Below are positions 23,294 to 35,383 of a DNA stretch of 64,000 nucleotides, in pieces. Under the pieces are notes generated by a model. The model made no database searches, was not told where the DNA came from, and worked only from the letters and a program-made list of their open reading frames with translations. Both the position numbers and the translations under genes were made by a program. The DNA is taken from NCBI GenBank assembly GCA_003999685.1, contig CP021220.1:1674001-1738000 (forward strand), written 5' to 3'. This DNA is from Taiwanofungus camphoratus. Taxonomy: Eukaryota > Basidiomycota > Agaricomycetes > Polyporales > Taiwanofungaceae. The stretch's first letter is position 1. Every line of letters starts with the position of its first letter.

Positions 23294-25331
23294 TTAGTAA
23301 CCAGGAAAGAAACCATCCGCGTTGTGTATTCTAGACCACGACCGCTCAGCATTATTGTTACTATTTGTTGTAGTGTAAGACTGTGCAATTGGGCCCTTGC
23401 TGATTCCAGGCCACTGCAGCGGACCACTGCTGATCATAATGTCGTGAGGTGACATTGCGTTCTTGTCATGATTATGCAAGTGGATCGTGTTCGAGTTGCT
23501 GGTCAGCGGCGACATGTGAAGACCTGACATGCCCTGCACGGGACTCACACTGTTCTTAGGCTGACTATCTTCTCCAGAGAAGCCTGACCTAGTGTGCATG
23601 TTCTCTGTAGATAATGACCGTAAAATCAACAGAACTGGGAAAGACGCGATGGGACTCACTACCAAGGAATTTGCACCGTCCTTGTTTGGCGAAGGAGCAA
23701 CGAGGACCTTTAGGACAAACATGTCCCATACAGCAGTTATCCCCAAGATGACACGGATGGTCTACAACCGCAACTGTTGAACGTCTCGCAAAAGGGCTTT
23801 CAAATAACAAATACCTCTATTGACGGCAGGGCAAGGCCACCTCCAAGCAGCCTCGCGCAATTCAAGGAGCTGCTCTGACGACAGCTCGTAGTCGTGCCCA
23901 TATCGACAATTCTGACCATGCTTGCATTCCGCAAGGTAGTAAAAGTTACAAGGTGGTGGTTTCTCTGACCAAAGCGTTAATGATGGAATGCGGCAGCGTT
24001 GAATGACTGACGTTTGTGGAGTGGCTGTGATGGCAGCGGTCAGACTGGAATGCGGAATGAGCACAGTGAACAGACAGACCTGGTTGGGATCAAGATGCTT
24101 GAGAATTTTGGTGGGACTTGAACTTCTATGGCTCGCAGCTGGCGTTACGGCCTTGCTTCGAAAAATTTCAAAGTCTTGTTGCTGTATCGGTGATGTCTGG
24201 GTGAAGATGGACCCAGAAGCCTTTCTGAACGGGGAGGTATGCAGTTTCTTCGTCATGAAAACACCAGGAATTTCAACAGGTGGCAATCCGAAGCTCCTAA
24301 GCTCGTATGCGAGATCTTTATAGCCCTGCAGGAGAACAATCTTGTCAAGTAGGCCTTCATTTTGGAGTAGATTGAGAGTAGAGGAATATCCGTTGTCATG
24401 TGCACCTAGGGAGAACATTGAACAGGTAGAGTGCACGCTGCAACTCGTAAAGCCCACCTCCGAAAAATACCTTTAATATTTGGGGGAAGCGCGTGAATAC
24501 TCGAAGACATTCTAATGTCGAAAATAAATTTCTGCAACTGACTGAAACGGAGCCTTCTGTACAAACACATACCTTTTATTTTTGCATCTGCAGCTTCTTT
24601 ACCGGTACCAACATCCATTATGGAGAACAACGGCGATGCCTGGTTGAAGCCAACCACAAAGGTTTCAAATTGTTCTGTGCTGCATACATCATTTTGTATC
24701 AACGTCTCCAGAAGCCCACTCTTGTTGCAGTATATAGTAAGCCAGAGTTGGCCTCGCCCATGTGCGGTCTCGGAATTATTGATGCTCGTGAGGTGATCCA
24801 TCAGGCCTTTGGTAAGAAGCATGGCAGCTTGACGCCCTCCGGCCTGGCCCCTAGTTATGAGATCCGGGGAGAAAATGTTGCCGTCTCCGTCGATGAGGCA
24901 TAGCACCAGGGGGTTGTCTTCCTGAGAGAATTCATCCTACTTCTTCACGTGAACATGGAGCTCTGGTTAACTCGCTACGCACCCTCAAAGACCCGATATT
25001 CCGCTCGAGCTTCAGGACGTTTCTGTTCAATGCCTTCTTCTCCTCCTCTGATGTCTTGAATGCGGCCTTCCACACGGAGAGCTCCCGCTCAAGTTCTTCG
25101 ACTCGGGCCCGCAGCTCTGTATTCTGTTCCGTGGTCTTCCGGAACAGAACTTGCGTGATTCACCTCAACAATCATAGACATAAGAGCGCAGATCCTGGTC
25201 TCACCTGTCTGCTCATTGAGAAGGCGGTCCCTTGAAGTTTCAACGGGTAATTAGCATGAATGAACTGAAAGCGCTAGGATGCCTCACCAGATCTCCAAGT
25301 CGGGCGTTGAAGCTAGACTCTCATCACCCAT
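23294..25331 (-). CDS. Fungal CCCH zinc-finger protein with LIDGDGN-type N-terminal domain
   Basis: On the minus strand the ATG at 25331 starts MGDESLASTPDLEIWDRLL. A coiled coil follows (LRARVEELERELSVWKAAFK, then SEEEKKALNRNVLKLERNI). A large conserved domain then begins LVLCLIDGDGNIFSPDLITR and continues with FVVGFNQASPLFSIMDVGTG, GAHDNGYSSTLNLLQNEGLL and YKDLAYELRSFGLP. I recognise this from fungal proteins of unknown biochemical role; its acidic DGDG and MDVG motifs recall nuclease-like (NYN/PIN) folds, which is my inference. After a Ser/Thr-rich linker come CCCH fingers: CNFYYLAECKHGQNCRYGH (C-x8-C-x5-C-x3-H) and a second Cys-rich block with CCMGHVCPKGPRCSF. The role is probably RNA-binding. 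About nine small introns were joined by eye. Confidence 0.75.
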
Positions 25332-25684
25332 GGCCTGGAAAGGCCACAGATCAGGAATCCGGCAGATGTTGTATGTCGCAGACACACAATTCAACGGACT
25401 AGAGGTACAGGACGCAACAACACAAAGGACTGGCCAACTACTGTAAGAGGGCGCTTATGTGCGGTCTATTGTGAGTTCCCAACTTCTCGAATCGAGATCT
25501 GGAGCACCTGGTGCTAGCCCGATGTTAATTCGCACAGTTGAGAATGGAATGAACATATCTACACCCATCACGCTGTGCATGATGCCAACAGTAACAAAAT
25601 GAGCATTGCATTGTAATTCGAATATGAGACAGGTGTATATGCAATATTAAGCAAGCGATCAAACTTGCAAGGCTGACGGCCATA
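25332..25684. other. Intergenic, no supported gene
   Basis: This holds the upstream region of the CCCH gene and the 3' end of the next minus-strand gene. I see no repeat or RNA gene. Confidence 0.45.
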
Positions 25685-27223
25685 TTATGAAGTACGAACA
25701 ACTTCCTCGGCGATATTCAAGAAGACCTCCCTGTCTTCTTCGTCTTGTACAGAATTAGCCCCAGCCGAGCTCCGATATCCCGCTTTCCACATCTTCCACA
25801 CACCTAGAATGCCAGCCCTTAGCGCTTCGAGAGCCGCATCAGAACGTGCTGCTTCAATATCACCAGTGCCGCTATCGAAGCTCAATGATGACAACTCTCC
25901 ATATTCCTTTATATCTGGGTGCATGATAGTGGCTGTCGGAAGTCCAAGCTCCCTCAGATTAAATGCAGGACGAGTACGCAAAGGCGTGTCTGAGGTGTCA
26001 CTTCCGCTACTGCCTCCCACAGTAGGCGAGGCACCCCCTGATCCAAACAACAGCCGATCTGGTGGCACAGGTCCAGGAGCCGGACTGGGCGAGGCGCTCT
26101 CTCGAGGTGATATCGTTGACAGAAGCTGTGCGAGTGCATGAGGTGATGCCGGATGACATTTTGAGCGGGGAATCGGGCGCGGGATGATAGATGGCGGTAT
26201 GAAAAGAGCGTCTTCGTGGGACTCGGGAGACCCTAGGCGGACAGGCACAGGAAGTGGGCGCGGAGAACTGTTCTCTGTATTGATGTCTGAATGCACGGAG
26301 TGTAGCTTGCGACGAGGCTGAGGGGGAGACGGCTGAGTAGAATCAGCGGTTCCTGAGTAGACAAAGTTCTGAGGTGAGTATGATAGAGAGAGAATTGGCA
26401 GGTCCAATAAGGAAAAAAAAGGAGACGCCAAAAAGCACGAGAAATTGATTTCTCTTGCCGAATATACGTCGAATGGAAATGCAGATAATCATCACAACAA
26501 TAGTATTACGACCGCTGCGTTGATTAAGGGTCCATCAAGGCACGATGGTGAAAACTGACCGTGCACCGACGAGTACCGCGCCCAATAAGCATCTTCAGTT
26601 GATCCTCCGCCATCCTTGACTGGTAAGGCATGATGACTCTCGAGTGATGCGTGTTCCTCCTGCATCTCATAAGCATTCCAGTAATCGTCATCGTCACCGT
26701 CGTCGCTGCCGAGGTCTTCAAGTCCGTGGATAGTAGAGCGTGCAGGTGGTATGAACAATTTTTGGGCCTGGGTCGATAGCTCGCGTGCTAGGACATCCTG
26801 CAGGACTAATCGACTACCTTGGGGAAACGGCATCATGTTCGTATCATGGTACTTCCACCCATCGCCATCGTCCCATTCGAACACTAGCCTTGCACCGTCG
26901 TCGTCACCAGAGGACAGGTCAACATGGGCATAAGTGTTCTCTCCGTTGTGACTGTACTGCACTGGATATAGCGCAGGCTCGTCATCATGTATTGGCCTAG
27001 ACAGAGCCTCCAATAAATCTATGGCACGCGATTGTCCGTCTGCTGAGGAAGGCCAGCACAAATATTCCAGCGGAGAGTCTGGAGATAGCTGAAGAAAACG
27101 ATGTCTCTGAAGGAGGGATCTGGACAAGAGGAAAGGAGGAAGAGGTTGGGAAAGTTGAGAGGGCGGTGCAATGTACTGGAGAACGATGCGTACGACATTA
27201 GGGGAGATGGGGGTGGGAGACAT
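25685..27223 (-). CDS. Conserved-looking protein of unknown function
   Basis: I do not recognise a family. Exon 1 starts at the ATG 27223 (MSPTPISPNVVRIVLQYIAP) and encodes about 210 residues with a folded-looking N-terminal part (RFLQLSPDSPLEYLCWPSS, then RLVFEWDDGDGWKYHDTNMM). An Asp-rich stretch and DAYWARYSS follow. An intron of roughly 200 bp, longer than its neighbours, seems to run from about 26572 to 26371; phase-0 GTGCAC to CTCAG fits. Exon 2 begins NFVYSGTADSTQPSPPQPRR and is Ser/Pro-rich. The end is a conserved-looking helical segment (AALEALRAGILGVWKMWKAG and FLNIAEEVVRTS). No signal peptide or membrane helix is seen. It shares a 361-bp upstream region with the divergent GPI-protein gene. 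Confidence 0.6.
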
Positions 27224-27584
27224 GGAAGAGAGAAACCAAGGATCGGGCGTGAAAGTCCGAAATGCGCTCGACCTTTATCATGAGGATGTAAACAAAGTCG
27301 TGACCCAGCAGATTGAGCAGACACACTTGGCGCTCAGGCCATATAGGCGGCGGATCACTGGACCAGTGGGACCTGCCTGGAGAACCCCATACGCGGGGAA
27401 AACGCGAGGCACGTGGCTGCACCGGCTGTCTCCGCCCGAGCGTAGCATTCTCCTCGTCTTGACTTGCCCACGACCGCCGTGTCGTTCTTCCTTTACGTCG
27501 CCAGCAACGTCCACAAGCTCCGAGAGCCTCTCAATAGCAAGCACGGACACTGCAAACATTGATCTTCATATCTAGACCAAAATC
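27224..27584. promoter_or_regulatory. Divergent promoter region
   Basis: This 361-bp interval lies between the starts of the unknown gene (minus) and the GPI-anchored protein gene (plus). No clear TATA box or repeated motif was seen. Confidence 0.4.
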
Positions 27585-28152
27585 ATGCATGCTGGTTATC
27601 TCTTTGCTTGGCTAGTGCTGCCTTTCCTGGCAGTTGCCCAGCAAGTGTGTACTTCTTGTTCCATCAACCAACCTGTACCTAACGCCGCTCTTTCTCCCTC
27701 AGTCCTCTTCGCAGCAACAACAGCAGTCCTCACAGTCGCAGCAGCAGTCCTCACAGGCGTCATCACAATCCCCCTCGCAAATGACCTTCCTCTCCACATC
27801 CGCCACGACTGGAGTCTATGTGACGGGCAGTGTCTCGAGCACATACACATATTCTCAAGTCTACACCATCACCGCGGGTGGAGGCGGGTCCAACAACAGT
27901 TCAATGACCGCCACCCCGGGCAACTCATCAAATTCCGCGACGTCAACAGCGCCAGCATCCACCGCCCCTACAGATGTCAATGGAGGAGGCAGTGGGGCAC
28001 CGAATGGTGCGCCAAGTCCTGGAGAAACAGGGCCAAATGGGATATATGGACCGGGTGATGGCTATGTCGCTGCGGCGCTTGCGTTGCACATAAACCTGGT
28101 CCTCACCATGGTGGCCGGAATTGCGATCGGTGCCTCACTGGTGCTTTTGTAG
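27585..28152 (+). CDS. Secreted, probably GPI-anchored Gln/Ser/Thr-rich protein
   Basis: Exon 1 (27585-27644) encodes a classical signal peptide (MHAGYLFAWLVLPFLAVAQQ). A 58-bp intron ends at CTCAG (27701-27702). Exon 2 begins with Gln/Ser repeats (SSSQQQQQSSQSQQQSSQ), then a Thr/Ser/Gly/Asn-rich stretch (for example TGVYVTGSVSSTYTYSQVY and a GGGG run), a Pro/Gly-rich part, and a hydrophobic tail (LVLTMVAGIAIGASLVLL). That arrangement is typical of GPI-anchored wall or membrane proteins carrying O-mannosylation. The mature protein is about 150 residues. No enzymatic domain is visible. GPI2 in this same window belongs to the pathway that would build the anchor, which is general and not a specific link. 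Confidence 0.75.
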
Positions 28153-28431
28153 GGCTTTGGATATGATCGATTGACCCTGGGGACATATTGCATTTTGTGG
28201 ACGTTTTGCATGGCCGTGACGGACTAAACTTCTTATATGATACGCGTAGCATAGAGGACTCCAGAGGGTACACAGCATTTCAATACTCTCGTCGTATGCT
28301 GCATTTTATTTTGCTCTCTGGTACATACACGCACGTAACGATATAATGGCATACTTACACTGTTGTTGAATTAGTCGATCGCCGTTGGGTGTGAGTGCCT
28401 TCCCTTGCCTTTACCCAGTCTTGTGACTGGT

Positions 28432-29994
28432 ATGCAGCGGGCTGTCGCACGGGTTCTTCAGCACGTCCTAAAGACTGACCTTTCCTACCTTGACGTCTAT
28501 CTTTCTTCTAAAAGGTCTAGGGGTGCTCCTCATCAGACCACTCACACGCCTCCAAGTCGGAATACCGATACTTTTCGCTACATGACATCCTCGCTTGCAG
28601 ATGCTCTGGGTGAACCCCCGACGAAGAAACCAAAAATGGATGAAGTCCGTAAGGTCGGTGTCCGGATGTAATACTGTTTAGCTCAGTACCAAGTGGACTC
28701 AATAGGTCATCGGTACTCATAATGGTACCTTCCATTGTGATGAGGCCCTCGCCGTGTTCCTTCTGAAGAGGACCACGACGTATCGAAATGCAGGTGAACA
28801 GAACGGCTGCGCTTGCTGACCAAATGCTCATCTCGGTTTCGTGCAGATCTCAGGCGTACCAGAGACCCCGCTGTCCTCGATACCTGTTCGATCGTAGTCG
28901 ACGTCGGAGGTGTCTACGACAAGGCCAAGCAGCGCTTCGACCATCATCAGCGCGAGTTCACTGAAATATTTGGGCATGGCTTTACGACAAAGCTATCCTC
29001 TGCCGGGCTTGTGTACAAGTAAGTCTCCATTGTCTTGTGTAGATAGATGATGGCAAGACGTATTCCCGTTTTGACAGGCACTTCGGCAAGGAGATCATCG
29101 CGAATAGGTTGCAACTGCAGCCCGACGAACCCAAAGTTGAAACACTATGGCTGAAGCTCTACAAGGAGTTTATCGAAGCGATAGACGGCATCGACAACGG
29201 TATCTCTCAGTACCCAATGGATATACAACCGTGTTACCGAATTAGAACTGATGTGTCAAGCCGAGTTGGCTACCTCAACCCTGCCTGGAACGAACCCTTC
29301 GATTCACAAACTGTTGACGTGCGTACAACGACTTCTGGTCGAGTCCGTCTATCAAATAACTTCGCAGTCGCTTACTCTAACCACCAGAGGAAATTCCTGC
29401 AAGCATCATCTCTTGTAGGCGAGGAGTTCATGGCCCGATTGGATTATTATGCCAATGCGTGGCTACCAGCCCGCGATTTGGTTGCTGCGGACCTGATAAA
29501 CCGAACTCAGATTGATCCCAGTGGAAATATCATCCTTTTTGAGCAATTTCTCCCGTGGAAGGTGACCCTGATACCACAGTCCTCACATCTGTCCTGTAGA
29601 ACTTACGTTCTTCCTAATCGGTTTGTAGGAGCATCTCTTCGAGCTCGAGTCTGAGCTCTCGATCGAGGCCTCGTTTCGTCCAGTTTATATCCTCTATCCC
29701 GACGAGACTAGCGGAAATTGGCGCGTCCAAGCGGTTCCTGTTACGCCGCAAAGCTTTGAGAGCCGGAAAGCTCTTCCGGAGACGTGGAGAGGACTCAGGG
29801 ATGACAAACTATCTAAAATATCTGGAGTGGAAGGTGGGATCTTTGTACACGCCAGCGGATTTATTGGGGGTGAGTACAACAACAACCTGGATCTTATCTC
29901 AAGTATTTCCCCAGCAGATGCTTATGCCATACTTTCAGGAAATAAGACCAAGGAGGGTGCCCTGCAGATGGCAAAACTTGCCCTTACATTGTAG
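28432..29994 (+). CDS. MYG1: MYG1 family (DHH-like) exonuclease
   Basis: MYG1 proteins are DHH-related metal-dependent exonucleases, which in animals act on RNA in the nucleolus and mitochondria. Six exons (28432-28653, 28706-28793, 28847-29018, 29078-29561, 29629-29869, 29939-29994) give 420 residues. Motifs include [43 protein letters not shown] (the DHH motif), [37 protein letters not shown], and near the end [17 protein letters not shown] and [17 protein letters not shown]. The N-terminus before the first motif contains KKPK, possibly nuclear, and the region from the first ATG ([13 protein letters not shown]) could be a mitochondrial presequence. A downstream ATG at about 28582 ([10 protein letters not shown]) would remove it, so dual targeting from two starts is possible. 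Confidence 0.9.
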
Positions 29995-30345
29995 GATTGG
30001 CGTGGTGAAAAACAAGTTGTACCATAGTGCATATCTACTTGGCTGAGGTCGCGTAATCCATATCAGTGATCGGAAACGAAGTACTGGTGACCTGCTGGGC
30101 CTCGCTCTTATCCTGTTCTTGGGCATGGATACACATCTGCTCAGTTGCATCGCGTTATGGTACAAATTCTGTAAGAAGTGAGATGATCGGTGAACCGGTG
30201 ATGCATACTTAATGCATGACTAGGACTTCTGGACACTGTTGGCGCTTGCTGGCTTCATCTTGAACCGGCAAGTGTTTGGGAATGTCTACATCTCAGCCAA
30301 GAATTGTCCTGACTGCAAGTAGACTCATTGAGTTCTGTCCTCGCG
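29995..30345. other. Intergenic, no supported gene
   Basis: This is the MYG1 3' flank and the region before the SurE-like gene. An additional 5' exon of the SurE gene could lie here, but I could not identify one. Confidence 0.35.
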
Positions 30346-31748
30346 TATGCCAATGACCCGTGGCCCTCTACGTTTTCCTTTTGAAGAATGACGATGGCCC
30401 TCCTGGCCCGGACTCACCGTATATCTATGGCCTGTATCGACACCTAACAAGAGATCTGGGTATGTCCGAGTCAGACCATGTCACTATGTTGACCGAGTCA
30501 ATATGATGTGGTGGTCAGGTTTGAATGTGAAGGTGGTGATTCCAAGCTCACAGAAGTCATGGATCGGTGATTATTCGTCCCTGCTGAGTTGTATCATTGG
30601 TGATTATCTCTCGTGCATTCCATGTGCTATATAGGCAAGGCGTACCAAATCAAAGATATCATCAGTGGCCGGTACTACTATCCTCAGGATCCTGGTAAAT
30701 GTTTCCCTGTGCACTTGTATGGAATTCCAACACTGACTCTCGATGTTTGTAGACGGCGCAGGTGAAACTTCGGAACAGTCAAGACCATTGAAGAATGGCG
30801 AAGCTGCGGAATGGGTTCTGCTGGATGGGGTGCTTGTGTTTTGATCCATCTTGCACAGAACGAAATACTGACCACGATGGCTCACGCAGACACCCGCTAC
30901 TTGCGCCAATATTGCCCTTCATAATCTCTATCACGGCGAAATTGATCTTCTAGTCAGTGCATCCTCAACGGATGCCATCTTCCCTGATCTTATTCTCTAC
31001 CGTACTTTGCAGATTTCTGGCCCAAATCTTGGCCGAAACAGCTCGGGTTTGCATCGGTCTCTTTGATTTGTATCAAAAACTCAACAAGCGGTCTGTAGCT
31101 GCATTTGCGTTATCATCTGGGACGATTGGTGCTGCTCTGTCTTCGAGTCTATCCCGAATCCGCTCGATTGCGCTTTCCTATGGCACAGTCCTTCATCCAA
31201 CGCCTACGGCGTTTTTCGAGCCAGCGCATCTTCTGAGCTCGCGAATCATTCGTCATCTCTGGGATAACTGGGGAGCCGATGAGGGTGGTTTGCGAGACGG
31301 CGAAGTCGATCTATACAATATCAACATTCCTATGATAGAGGGGCTCCTACATGAAGAAAGCCTAAAGATTTGTTGGACGCGCATTTGGCGCAACTCCTAC
31401 GGACGGCTTTTTAAGGCAGACATCCCTCGAGACGCTGCCGTGGTGCCCACCATGTCTGCTGCGGGTCCGGACTCGCCTGATGAAGATCCTCGTGGAACGA
31501 AGACGGGCTTACTAGACAGGGTGACACCAAATGATGTCGAACGTTTATTGTTTAGGTTCGCACCCGATATGACAGGCCTCATCAACCCGTCTATGTCCTG
31601 CCTTCCTGTGGGCTCTGATGGCTGGGCAATCGCGAACGGATGGGTCAGTGTAACACCGGTACGAGCGAGTTTTGCAGAGCCATCTGAAGAATGGAATGTG
31701 CACTCCCTTGCAGACATGGAGGGGAAGGTCTGGAAAATGAAGTTATGA
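30346..31748 (+). CDS. SurE-family acid phosphatase/nucleotidase, 5' end unclear
   Basis: SurE proteins dephosphorylate nucleoside monophosphates using a metal site built on an N-terminal NDDG motif. The exons read NDDGPPGPDSPYIYGLYRHL, LNVKVVIPSSQKSWIGKAYQ, IKDIISGRYYYPQDP, GTPATCANIALHNLYHGEID and ISGPNLGRNSSAAFALSSGT, followed by GAALSSSLSRIRSIALSYGT and a long last exon. The 5' end does not work simply. The ATG at 30346 encodes MPMTRGPLRF, but this frame stops before NDDG; one base fewer near 30377 would restore it. Alternatively CTTTTGAAG (to about 30388) is a splice acceptor and an upstream exon supplies the start. The residue before NDDG would be Lys instead of the usual Thr in the first reading. 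The C-terminal TTL domain of yeast Pby1 is absent. Confidence 0.75.
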
Positions 31749-31991
31749 GGGTACAAGTTATGATACTGCAAATCCCTGGGCACAAGATAAATCCTATCGA
31801 AAGTTCACATTGATCCTGCTCTTCGTATTGTTTGTAATAAGTAAATACGACATATATTTGTTGTGAACGTGAGTCAACGTGAAAGTCGTTGCGTGGTATA
31901 TTACTATGATCGTGTAGCACCCCCTCATCGTAACAGTTTATCAACCTTCATGTGCATGAAAGCGAATATGCATCAAGCACAGCATCATGTC

Positions 31992-33904
31992 CTAAACCAC
32001 AAGCAATACCACGGTGAAAATCAGGGACGCAAGCCATTGCAAGCCGCTTCGAGTGCATGTTCCGGAATTTCTTGCAGCATCCAGGGTCTGCTTCTTGTAC
32101 ACGACTAACGTGTTGATTTTCCAAGAAGCATTCTTTACGAAATATCAATATGGAAGAGGACCTCTTAGGTTACCAAACATACCACAAAGTTGCCGGGATC
32201 CATGAGGCGCTCCGTGCAAGTTCCTGGACACCCTGATGTCGCGTATGAGTTGCCTGCCCAATCACCTGCAAGTCACGAGCGTGGCCAGGTATGAGGCCAT
32301 GGTGCACACTCCAAAAATTGTTACGCACCACAAAAAGTTATATCTACAGGACTTTTGATTACTAACATCGGATATGAGTGGACCGTGAAGACCTACCAAA
32401 GATAATGGAATGGTTAACGAAATTCGTGAGAGGATTACAGCCACTTGGATCCAGGGCAGCGACTGGAGCACCCCATGTCGATGGAGTGGGCTGGCCATTG
32501 ACGACATCTTGCGGAACAGCAGCACGATAAAATGACCCTGCAAAAACATGAACAAAGCTTGAAACAAAGTATGTGGGTGTCACTGACAGACTGCAATTCC
32601 GGTTTCGTCCCATCTCATGGCAAAAACACCGCCTCCCTGCGAATCGAACGTGGGACCATACGATGCGCGACTCCATTCCACGACACCGCAACCAGCATTA
32701 CTATTGTCATCACCGTCGCAATCCAAATTAGGCTGTCCATTGGTCTCCTGTGAAACGGGACACGGTGTATTTGGTGAGCTACTTGAATTGCCGCAAATAT
32801 ACTTACCACAACGGTGCCTGTGAAGTTGGCCTTCGGTGGTAGCGTCAAGTCACAACCTGAATACGCGGCTCCAGCCCACAAGTCCATACAGGTAGGTAAT
32901 AGGCGGATTGCATACCTGGACCAGTGTGCCATGTTACCTGATTGTGTTCATTGTCGTGTACACCTTCGATTATATCAATCTCGCCTGTCTAGAGGAAGGA
33001 ATGAATCCGCATCAACTTGAAAGGTCTATTTGTCGAGAAAATGCGGGTGCCCACATAAGGCCATTGTCCTGCGCCGACTGTCCACCATGCTGGCCAAACA
33101 GCTGCGATGGCAGGATCGCTTAGACACTGTCGGTACTTTCGTACAGGCTAACGCACCACAACCCCAAGGCGCCATGTCAACATCAAGGATGAATAGGCCT
33201 GTAAGAGCGATGTGAACACACAAAATTTAGAGGTCTGACAAGGCATGGGACCTACCAGTATTGTATTGTGCCTGACTCGATATTCGGACACTGGGCAACG
33301 ACGTTGAACATTTTGCAAAACTACTATTCGGTATGCAAGGACTCCACCTGTTTCGATACTGTCCTGATGCAAGCCAAGTAGTATTGTCACCTTTCATTAC
33401 TACTATGTTGTCATCAGTCACGTAGGCAAGACCATCGGCGAAAGCGGTATTTTGGTCTGTATAGCTAGAAGGTCGCGAGATGAGATTCAAGCGATGTGCC
33501 ATTACAAGGGAGCACGTACTTAACCATGCCACTAGAGAGGAAATCAGCCACATACACTGAAGTTTAGTCCGTAACAAGACGTACTTGGTGGGATCGGGCC
33601 CCGTATAGAAGTCAAAGCGGCTGCGGTGACATATTCTTTAATGCGCCTGACGTGATAAGATCTATACATACTCGAAGAAAGTCTGTCCTTGATACGTATC
33701 CTGGGCTGTCCACACAAAGGTGCTTCCATTGGGGTTTGTTTCGATCGCGTTGGACCGTTTCTCCAATGACATTGCTTGCGTGAGCGATGAAAGATAGAGC
33801 AACCATAGCAGACCTCCCCGCGGACGAAAGGCTGTGACTGGGATGCCCGAGAAAGACGTCTGCATTGGGGCTATAGCAAGTAAGGAAGCAAGCAGAGAAT
33901 ACAT
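31992..33904 (-). CDS. Glycoside hydrolase family 16 (laminarinase-like) with C-terminal hydrophobic tail
   Basis: GH16 enzymes hydrolyse or remodel beta-1,3/1,4-glucans. About twelve small exons on the minus strand join in frame. The ATG at 33904 precedes two hydrophobic stretches (MYSLLASLLAIAP and LLWLLYLSS). Recognisable parts are FVWTAQDTYQGQTFF, FDFYTGPDPTN, TDQNTAFADGLAYVTDDN, ISSQAQYNTG, LFILDVDMAPWGCG, VWPAWWTVGAGQWPYTG, and the catalytic motif EIDIIE (32965-32982), in which the first Glu is the nucleophile and the second the acid/base. Then come HNQVTWHTGPG, ETNGQPNLDCDGDD, VWSFYRAAVPQDV and DITFCGDWAGNSY. All catalytic residues are present. The end (GLQWLASLIFTVVLLVV) is hydrophobic, suggesting a GPI anchor or membrane attachment. 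N-glycosylation sequons occur (NTT, NFT, NHS). Confidence 0.85.
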
Positions 33905-34546
33905 GCTATGAGTTCTCGTATCACATCCATTCAGGCTTGCAGCAAAAAGAAGTCGAAGGCGCACGCGAAAATTGTCGTGTTATGAATGGAACATGAAATG
34001 ATCGGGGTGGGTTCCTGTGCACAGGTAATAACATGTGTTCGGAGTGCAGGTATCTTTGCTCCGTGATCCTATGTTCGGAGTCAACTATTGTTTGACGCCG
34101 TACAACGAGGCAGCAGTCCCGAGGCAACACGCTGCGGTCGTCTGCGAGCGTGGGCCACCTCCTCGTGCAGACACTCGTTATCACTTCGGAGTAATGCCCT
34201 TGCGCCAAACACGTTGTGTCGGGAATCTGGGATGCGATCCTGGCCATCTCCCAAGTTCGCCTATGAGCGCGGAACTCAAGTCGCCATTGGCGTCATGGAC
34301 ACTTACGTTGTGGGTGCGGTCAACTTGGTACTTACTTACGACTTTGCCAATCGACGCATACCCCAAACATTCACACAATGATATATCCCAGGAGCAGCTG
34401 CAAACATCCGTACTAACTGATCTAGCTCGTGATTGGAGAATGTTTGGCAAACTGCACGAAGGCATACATGCATAACAAGTATGAAAGGACATGGACATGA
34501 CATGCGAGAGGGCGGGAACATGATGAACGAAATATACAACAAACAA
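33905..34546. other. Intergenic, no supported gene
   Basis: This lies between the GH16 start and the eL15 stop. Short overlapping frames on both strands lack supporting motifs or splice sites. Confidence 0.45.
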
Positions 34547-35383
34547 TCACCGATAGCGGCGAAGGCTGAGGGTGTTGTGCTTCTTCCAGGTCGACCAGCC
34601 TGGGGTATGGTTGTGACGGTGGCCCTTGCCCAGACCACGGTTCTATCATTGTCAGACTGTCAGCAACTGGAAAAAGCCAAATAGAAAAGCTCAGAAGATA
34701 CCTGCTTGCCAACACTAGTAAGGCCACGAGCCTCACGGCGCTTATGGACAGGATTCGTGATCCAGTTGATCCTAGGGTCCCGGCGAATCTGAAACAAAGT
34801 GTCAGCATATCAGGACATGCGTTAATAACCGTCGACATACAGCTTTATGGTTCGGATCGACAAGGATAACCTCGTAATACTTGTAAACACCGTCCTGGTT
34901 GACCCAGTACGAGTTGAGAACCCGTAAGTTCCCGCATCGCCTACCAACACGCTCCTCCGCAACGCTCCTCAATCCACGCTGGGGCTTGAGGTGGTTGACA
35001 CCCTGACGAACCGGTTTGCCATATGTAGCACCTAGTCATAGAAACTTGAACATCAGGTACCTATATTGTGAGTACATAAGGATATACCCTTAGGGACGTG
35101 CTTCTTGCGGTTACCCCTCCTGACCCGGACGCGGTAAATAACATAGCCCTGCTTAGCCTTGTATCCTAAACGGCGAGCCTTATCGGGGCGGGAAGGACGT
35201 GAAGCGCGGTGGATGACATTCAATTGGCGGTATTCCCAGCACCTACGATAAAAATCGGACTATTGAGTAAAATAAAAAAACACAGCCGATAGAATACAGT
35301 ACATACCGCACACGAAGCAGGAACCGGAGTACGTCTGATTGCTTCTTTTTGTACAACTCCCCGATATACTTGTAGGCACCCAT
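34547..35383 (-). CDS. RPL15: 60S ribosomal protein eL15
   Basis: eL15 is a core protein of the large cytosolic ribosomal subunit. On the minus strand the ATG at 35383 begins [20 protein letters not shown]. Later exons give [120 protein letters not shown] and [20 protein letters not shown], ending SLRRYR. The sequence is nearly invariant across fungi. Several short introns (around 34630-34700, 34790-34840, 35033-35090 and 35245-35307) interrupt it. A double TTAGGG telomere-like motif lies about 285 bp upstream. Confidence 0.95.
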
